From an uncultured Gammaproteobacteria bacterium (GTDB lineage Bacteria > Pseudomonadota > Gammaproteobacteria > GCA-001735895): a DNA stretch of 32,546 bases. Location of the stretch: contig CALCSG010000553.1 of assembly GCA_937894085.1 (NCBI GenBank), forward strand, positions 1 to 32,546. Direction: 5' to 3'. Positions 31,837 through 32,546 of this stretch are shown in pieces. The translations under genes and the position numbers were made by a program. Within the stretch, counting starts at the first letter, position 1. The number at the start of each line of letters is the position of its first letter. The notes under the pieces are model-generated. The model worked only from the letters and a program-made list of their open reading frames with translations, did no database searches and was not told the DNA's origin.

Positions 31837-31850
31837 GGGGCTATGTAGTC

Positions 31851-31874
31851 GCGGTATGACCTGTGTCATACCGC
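31851..31874. promoter_or_regulatory. Perfect 10-bp hairpin / palindrome
   Basis: Arms GCGGTATGAC (31851-31860) and GTCATACCGC (31865-31874) with loop CTGT. There is no T-run on either side, so it is not a simple terminator. It lies just upstream of the possible promoter of the small gene at 31488-31775 and could be an operator or a repeat unit. Confidence 0.5.
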
Positions 31875-31990
31875 ACAGGCAGTATGTTTTCATTGTATTA
31901 AGCGTTCTATCAAAAGCCATATATTTTGCTGATAAGCAAAGTACGGTAAGTTCTAGAAATGACCTGGCCAGCTATGATTAATTTTTTGGT

Positions 31991-32053
31991 AGGGTATGCC
32001 GTGCGCACCATTGATGTTGGGTCTGAAATTCAATGTTGCGCACAGCTCACCCT
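31991..32053. repeat. Imperfect inverted repeat with GTGCGCA cores
   Basis: The left arm 31991-32014 (AGGGTATGCCGTGCGCACC then ATTGA) and right arm 32030-32053 pair with a few mismatches over 24 bases, around a 15-base spacer. The AGGGT...GTGCGCA pattern resembles dispersed palindromic repeats of proteobacterial genomes. No second copy was noticed in this window. Confidence 0.5.
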
Positions 32054-32080
32054 GCAAAATACCAGACATAAGTAAGCTAT

Positions 32081-32233
32081 TCAGGAGACGACTTTCAGTC
32101 CATAGTCGTTGAGTTGAGCAGTGTCTGCCTTACTGGATGAGTACTGGATCTTAAGCTGAATAAACTTCATAATCGATTCAAAGTATGATTCCAGGTTAAA
32201 GTCTGCTGGCAGAAAAGTATCTTGAGCAAACAT
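32081..32233 (-). CDS. Possible 50-residue small protein, unknown
   Basis: An ATG at 32233 (minus strand) opens a 50-codon frame to TGA at 32081-32083. The product starts MFAQDTFLPADFNLESYF and looks protein-like (mixed amphipathic helix, few rare residues), but no family is recognised and there is no good ribosome-binding site. Its first 12 bases overlap the likely start of the divergent CoiA-like gene. It may be chance. Confidence 0.3.
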   Translation of the reverse strand: MFAQDTFLPADFNLESYFESIMKFIQLKIQYSSSKADTAQLNDYGLKVVS

Positions 32234-32546
32234 GATTTAAATCTTATCCCGTTCGGCCTCAGCGAAAAAGACGGAAAGTTCCTGGATGTTGCCGAAGTTG
32301 CCCAGGGCAAGCAGTGTGGTTGCATCTGCCCATCCTGCAAGACACCGCTGATCGCTCGCCAGGGGCAGGTTAAAGAGTGGCATTTTGCGCATGCAACTAA
32401 AGTCACTTCATCCGCAACCAGAAAGCCCTGCAAGTTTTCATTCTTTGTCTCAGTTCGTTTAATGGCGCGCCAGATTCTGGGTCAAAATCTTGAAGTTTTA
32501 TTACCTGCATTTGAGGATTCTGCCAGCATTAGCCTGGCCCCTTTTT
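32222..32546 (+). CDS. CoiA-like competence/nuclease-family protein (3' end outside window)
   Basis: The frame is open from a TGA at 32186 to the window end, and the first plausible start is TTG 32222, since no in-frame ATG precedes the conserved part. The visible 108 residues start LSKHDLNLIPFGLSEKDG and contain a paired-cysteine, zinc-ribbon-like segment CGCICPSCKTPLIARQG (about 34-50) followed by EWHFAH (about 54-59). This C-x-C-x2-C...WHFAH pattern is the N-terminal region of CoiA-family proteins, which carry a predicted nuclease domain further on. Family members occur in competence and also in mobile or defence regions; which applies here is not shown. The upstream AGAAAAG is a weak ribosome-binding box. 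Confidence 0.65.
   Translation, partial: MSKHDLNLIPFGLSEKDGKFLDVAEVAQGKQCGCICPSCKTPLIARQGQVKEWHFAHATKVTSSATRKPCKFSFFVSVRLMARQILGQNLEVLLPAFEDSASISLAPF

Overview
The window looks like part of a chromosome of a non-enteric gammaproteobacterium with moderately low G+C. The housekeeping genes (lipA, ndk, rdgC, lhr, nhaD) give this placement; rdgC in particular is restricted to beta/gammaproteobacteria. Nothing in the sequence fixes the genus. No rRNA, tRNA or CRISPR array was seen.

Layout. 1-4219: 3' part of lipA, the Na+/H+ antiporter gene nhaD, ndk on the opposite strand (sharing a bidirectional terminator with nhaD), and rdgC. 4225-4495: a MITE-like repeat inserted between rdgC and its terminator. 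4620-6764: a periplasmic lytic transglycosylase with two solute-binding domains. 6765-8309: an accessory gap with a decayed transposase piece and a VapBC-type toxin-antitoxin pair. 8310-17218: the selenium cluster. 17219-22399: repeat remnants, a (CACTA)6 microsatellite, a DEDDh exonuclease, a rhomboid protease, a CHASE4-like/GGDEF/EAL protein and an alpha/beta hydrolase. 22652-30372: lhr helicase, a hexose-6-phosphate mutarotase, a DUF4389 membrane protein and an SLC13-type transporter with RCK_C domains. 30411-32546: a second MITE copy, a MazEF-type toxin-antitoxin pair, a small unknown gene, several unexplained inverted repeats and the start of a CoiA-like gene cut by the window end.

The most interesting region is 8310-17218. 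It matches the selenoneine pathway (SenA, SenB and a SelD/SenC protein). On the minus strand are senB (selenosugar synthase) and a PhnD/PhnC/PhnE-like ABC transporter whose two permease halves are one polypeptide. On the plus strand are senA (selenoneine synthase), egtD (histidine trimethyltransferase, overlapping senA by 8 bp) and a fused FAD oxidoreductase-SelD. Together they could import a selenium oxyanion, reduce and activate it to selenophosphate, make a selenosugar, make hercynine from histidine, and join the two into selenoneine. The pathway chemistry is established for other bacteria. That this transporter and the oxidoreductase domain belong to the pathway is inferred from gene order and family.

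A family of terminal-inverted-repeat elements is present as two full copies (4225-4447, 30411-30591) and one fragment (17221-17255). Both full copies are flanked by AT-rich 8-bp direct repeats. Both toxin-antitoxin modules have perfect palindromes just upstream of the antitoxin gene that look like autoregulatory operators.
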